The notes under the pieces were generated by a model, which saw only the letters and a program-made list of their open reading frames with translations, was not told where the DNA came from and made no database searches. Of a DNA stretch of 6,307 bases, positions 4,641 to 6,307 are shown in pieces. This DNA comes from an uncultured Clostridia bacterium (GTDB taxonomy: Bacteria; Bacillota; Clostridia; Oscillospirales; Oscillospiraceae). The DNA lies in contig CALDMR010000105.1 in NCBI GenBank assembly GCA_937915065.1, positions 1 to 6,307 of the forward strand, given 5' to 3'. How positions within the stretch are numbered: position 1 is the first letter of the stretch; each line of letters opens with the position of its first letter. Position numbers and translations under genes: made by a program.

Positions 4641-5651
4641 TTATCCTTCTGCAATGTCCAAAGTGGCATAGGCGTTCAAATCCGTACCCGCCCGGCGGCC
4701 CGCCAGGTACTCATAATACCCTTGGGACCCGATCATTGCGCCGTTATCACCACACAGGGCCAAAGGCGGCACATACAGCCGGAATCCCCGCTCATCACAG
4801 GCCCGCTGCAAATCGGCTCGGATCACAGAATTGGCCGCCACACCGCCGGCAGCCACCACCGTTCTGCGCCCCCGCTCTTCGGCCGCTGCCATGGCCCGGG
4901 GCACCAGCATATCGCTGACAGCGTTGGTAAAATCCAGTGCCAAAGACGCCTTATCCAATTCTTCCCCCACCTGCTGGGCATGGTGCGCCAGATTGACCAC
5001 CGCCGTTTTCAGGCCGGAAAAACTCATATCAAAGGGACTGCCGCTGACATGGGCCCGGGGCAAATCATAGGTTCCCGCCGTACCCTGACGGGCCAGAGCG
5101 TCCATAGGTCCACCGCCGGGGTATGGCAACCCCAGCACCCGGGCCGCTTTATCAAAGCATTCGCCCGCCGCATCATCCCGGGTAGCGCCCACAATTTCCA
5201 AATCTGTATAGTCCCGCACATCCACAATCAGCGTGTTGCCCCCGGAAATGGCCAGCGCCAGAAAGGGCGGTTCCAATTCCGGAAAGGCAATATAGTTGGC
5301 CGCAATATGCCCCCGCACATGGTGCACCGGGATCAGCGGAATGCCCAGGGCATAGGCCACAGACTTGGCAAAGTTGACGCCCACCAGCACCGCACCGATC
5401 AGCCCCGGCGCATAGGTGACCGCCACCGCATCCAAATCCTTTCGGGTCACGCCGGCCTCGGCCAAAGCCTCCTCCGCCAGCTGGGCAATGACCTCCACAT
5501 GCTTGCGGGACGCAATCTCCGGCACCACGCCGCCATACAGGGCGTGCATATCCGCCTGGGACGCAATCTTGTCCACCAGCACCCGGCGGCCATCCTCCAC
5601 AAGGGCAACAGCCGTTTCATCGCAGGATGATTCCACTGCCAGGATCAGCAT
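4641..5651 (-). CDS. tsaD: tRNA N6-adenosine threonylcarbamoyltransferase TsaD
   Basis: TsaD transfers the threonylcarbamoyl group from TC-AMP to A37 of ANN-decoding tRNAs (t6A), acting with TsaB and TsaE in the cytoplasm; TsaC makes TC-AMP. The 336 residues equal the family's usual length. Family motifs are all visible: LAVESSCDETA (4-14), the ASRKH and TYAPGL segments, VHHVRGH (109-115) with metal-binding His 111 and 115, SGGNT (136-140), DDAAGECFDKAARVLGLPYPGG (159-180), SFSGLKTAV (210-218), AGGVAAN (268-274) and CGDNGAMI (300-307, catalytic-site Asp 302). The start is fixed by AAGGAGG (5665-5659) 7 nt before ATG 5651. Its start overlaps the rimI end by 7 nt, so the two are translationally coupled. 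The stop is TAA, right before a strong terminator. tsaB and tsaE are not in the window. Confidence 0.97.
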   Translation of the reverse strand: MLILAVESSCDETAVALVEDGRRVLVDKIASQADMHALYGGVVPEIASRKHVEVIAQLAEEALAEAGVTRKDLDAVAVTYAPGLIGAVLVGVNFAKSVAYALGIPLIPVHHVRGHIAANYIAFPELEPPFLALAISGGNTLIVDVRDYTDLEIVGATRDDAAGECFDKAARVLGLPYPGGGPMDALARQGTAGTYDLPRAHVSGSPFDMSFSGLKTAVVNLAHHAQQVGEELDKASLALDFTNAVSDMLVPRAMAAAEERGRRTVVAAGGVAANSVIRADLQRACDERGFRLYVPPLALCGDNGAMIGSQGYYEYLAGRRAGTDLNAYATLDIAEG

Positions 5652-6106
5652 GTTTCCGCCTCCTTAAAGTACTTTGTCAGGATCAGCGCATCCTCTTTCG
5701 GTTTTTGATAATAGTTTTTACGGCGGCCCGCTTCCACAAAGCCCAGCTTTTCATACAGGGCAATGGCCGCTCCGTTGCCGGGACGCACCTCCAGGCTGAT
5801 AAAACGCAGGTCATGGGCCTTGGCAAAGTTGAAAAACACATCCAGCAGCCGCGACGCAATGTGCCCCCGGCGGCATTCCGGCTGAACGGCTACATTGGTA
5901 ATATAGCCCTCGTCCAGGATCACCTGCAGGCCCGCATAGCCCACCACATTCTCCTGCTCATCCTCTGCCACCAAATAGGCCGCGCAGTCGTTATACAGTT
6001 CCTCCGCCAGCATATCCCGGCTCCAGGGCATGGAAAAGCACGCCTGCTCCAACCGGGCAATGGCATCCAGATGGGAAGCGTCCATAGGCACGATTTTAAT
6101 CTTCAT
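5645..6106 (-). CDS. rimI: Ribosomal protein S18-alanine N-acetyltransferase RimI
   Basis: This is a GNAT-fold acetyltransferase of 153 residues, the usual RimI length; the family acetylates the N-terminal Ala of ribosomal protein S18 using acetyl-CoA. An N-terminal IARLEQACFSMPWSRDML (16-33) is typical of RimI. YITNVAVQPECRRGHIASRLL (68-88) holds the acetyl-CoA-binding R-x-x-G-x-A loop. LEVRPGNGAAIALYEKLGF (105-123) and GRRKNYY (127-133) are the conserved C-terminal motifs. It sits 18 nt after polA and overlaps tsaD by 7 nt; rimI is commonly clustered with t6A genes in Firmicutes. Only a weak GAGAG ribosome site precedes ATG 6106, so translation may depend on readthrough of ribosomes from polA. 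The stop is TGA, the only TGA stop in the window. Confidence 0.93.
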   Translation of the reverse strand: MKIKIVPMDASHLDAIARLEQACFSMPWSRDMLAEELYNDCAAYLVAEDEQENVVGYAGLQVILDEGYITNVAVQPECRRGHIASRLLDVFFNFAKAHDLRFISLEVRPGNGAAIALYEKLGFVEAGRRKNYYQKPKEDALILTKYFKEAETC

Positions 6107-6124
6107 GTTATCGCTCTCTCTTTC

Positions 6125-6307
6125 TTATTTTGCGTCCAGCCAATTTTTTCCGCTGTGGGCTTCGGCAATCAGCGGCACACGCAGCGCCGCCACCTGCACC
6201 ATTTCTGCCTGCAGAATTTCCCGCACCTGTTCCGCCGCGGCCTCCGGGCACTCCACGATCAGTTCATCGTGGATCTGCAGCACCAGTTTGGCCTCCGGCA
6301 GTTCCTT
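6125..6307 (-). CDS. polA: DNA polymerase I, C-terminal end (5' part beyond window)
   Basis: The frame is open to the right edge and gives 60 residues ending in TAA. It contains KLVLQIHDELIVECPE, which is motif C of family A DNA polymerases with the catalytic Asp in HDE. It then shows the typical tail VPLIAEAHSGKNWLDAK, equivalent to the VPLxVdxGxGxNWxeAK ending of bacterial Pol I. Pol I fills gaps and removes RNA primers during replication and repair. It is the first visible gene of the polA-rimI-tsaD run, with an 18-nt gap to rimI. Confidence 0.93.
   Translation of the reverse strand, partial: KELPEAKLVLQIHDELIVECPEAAAEQVREILQAEMVQVAALRVPLIAEAHSGKNWLDAK

Noticed and set aside
4722..5630. 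302-codon plus-strand open frame over tsaD
   Set aside because: A shadow of tsaD in a GC-biased region; tsaD motifs are unambiguous on the other strand.
1..6307. CRISPR array, insertion sequence or prophage
   Set aside because: No regular repeat-spacer units, transposase, terminal inverted repeats or phage genes are visible.

Overview
The window looks chromosomal and comes from a moderately GC-rich Firmicute, most likely an Oscillospiraceae gut clostridium of the Faecalibacterium/Gemmiger/Subdoligranulum type. This rests on strong GGAGG ribosome sites, extended -10 promoters, long U-tailed terminators, a tRNA-Thr with a U discriminator, and polA-rimI-tsaD gene content. The genus is an inference.

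Left part (1-2355, plus strand). The 3' end of a multi-spanning DMT/EamA-type transporter is followed after 3 nt by a small 86-residue protein of unknown function, and a strong terminator closes this unit. An XRE-type regulator with its own promoter comes next. Then comes a 267-residue protein with an N-terminal FGxG (SH3/Tudor-like) motif. Its roughly 160-nt leader is densely structured, with two consecutive hairpins that share a 12-nt core. A bidirectional-looking terminator separates this half from the minus-strand half.

Middle (2473-3912, minus strand). This is the most unusual locus. One 480-codon frame has a good promoter and ribosome site, begins with a zinc ribbon and ends in TAA, but is interrupted by two in-frame TAG codons (codons 8 and 271). 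The first lies inside the CPxC zinc knuckle. The frame is otherwise intact on both sides of both TAGs, and the C-terminal part has no ribosome site of its own. All seven gene stops visible in the window are TAA or TGA. Either this is a recent pseudogene carrying two amber mutations, or UAG is translated here.

Right part (4046-6307, minus strand). A tRNA-Thr(CGU) gene has its own promoter and an abutting terminator. It is followed by about 430 bp without a gene, which holds a G-quadruplex-type run of G-tracts (minus strand) with about 10-bp spacing and a tight cluster of DnaA-box-like 9-mers. Beyond it lies the translationally linked polA (3' end)-rimI-tsaD cluster: DNA polymerase I, ribosomal protein acetyltransferase and the t6A tRNA-modification enzyme, ending in its own terminator. 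The neighbouring tRNA-Thr, an ANN-decoding tRNA with A37, is of the class that TsaD modifies.
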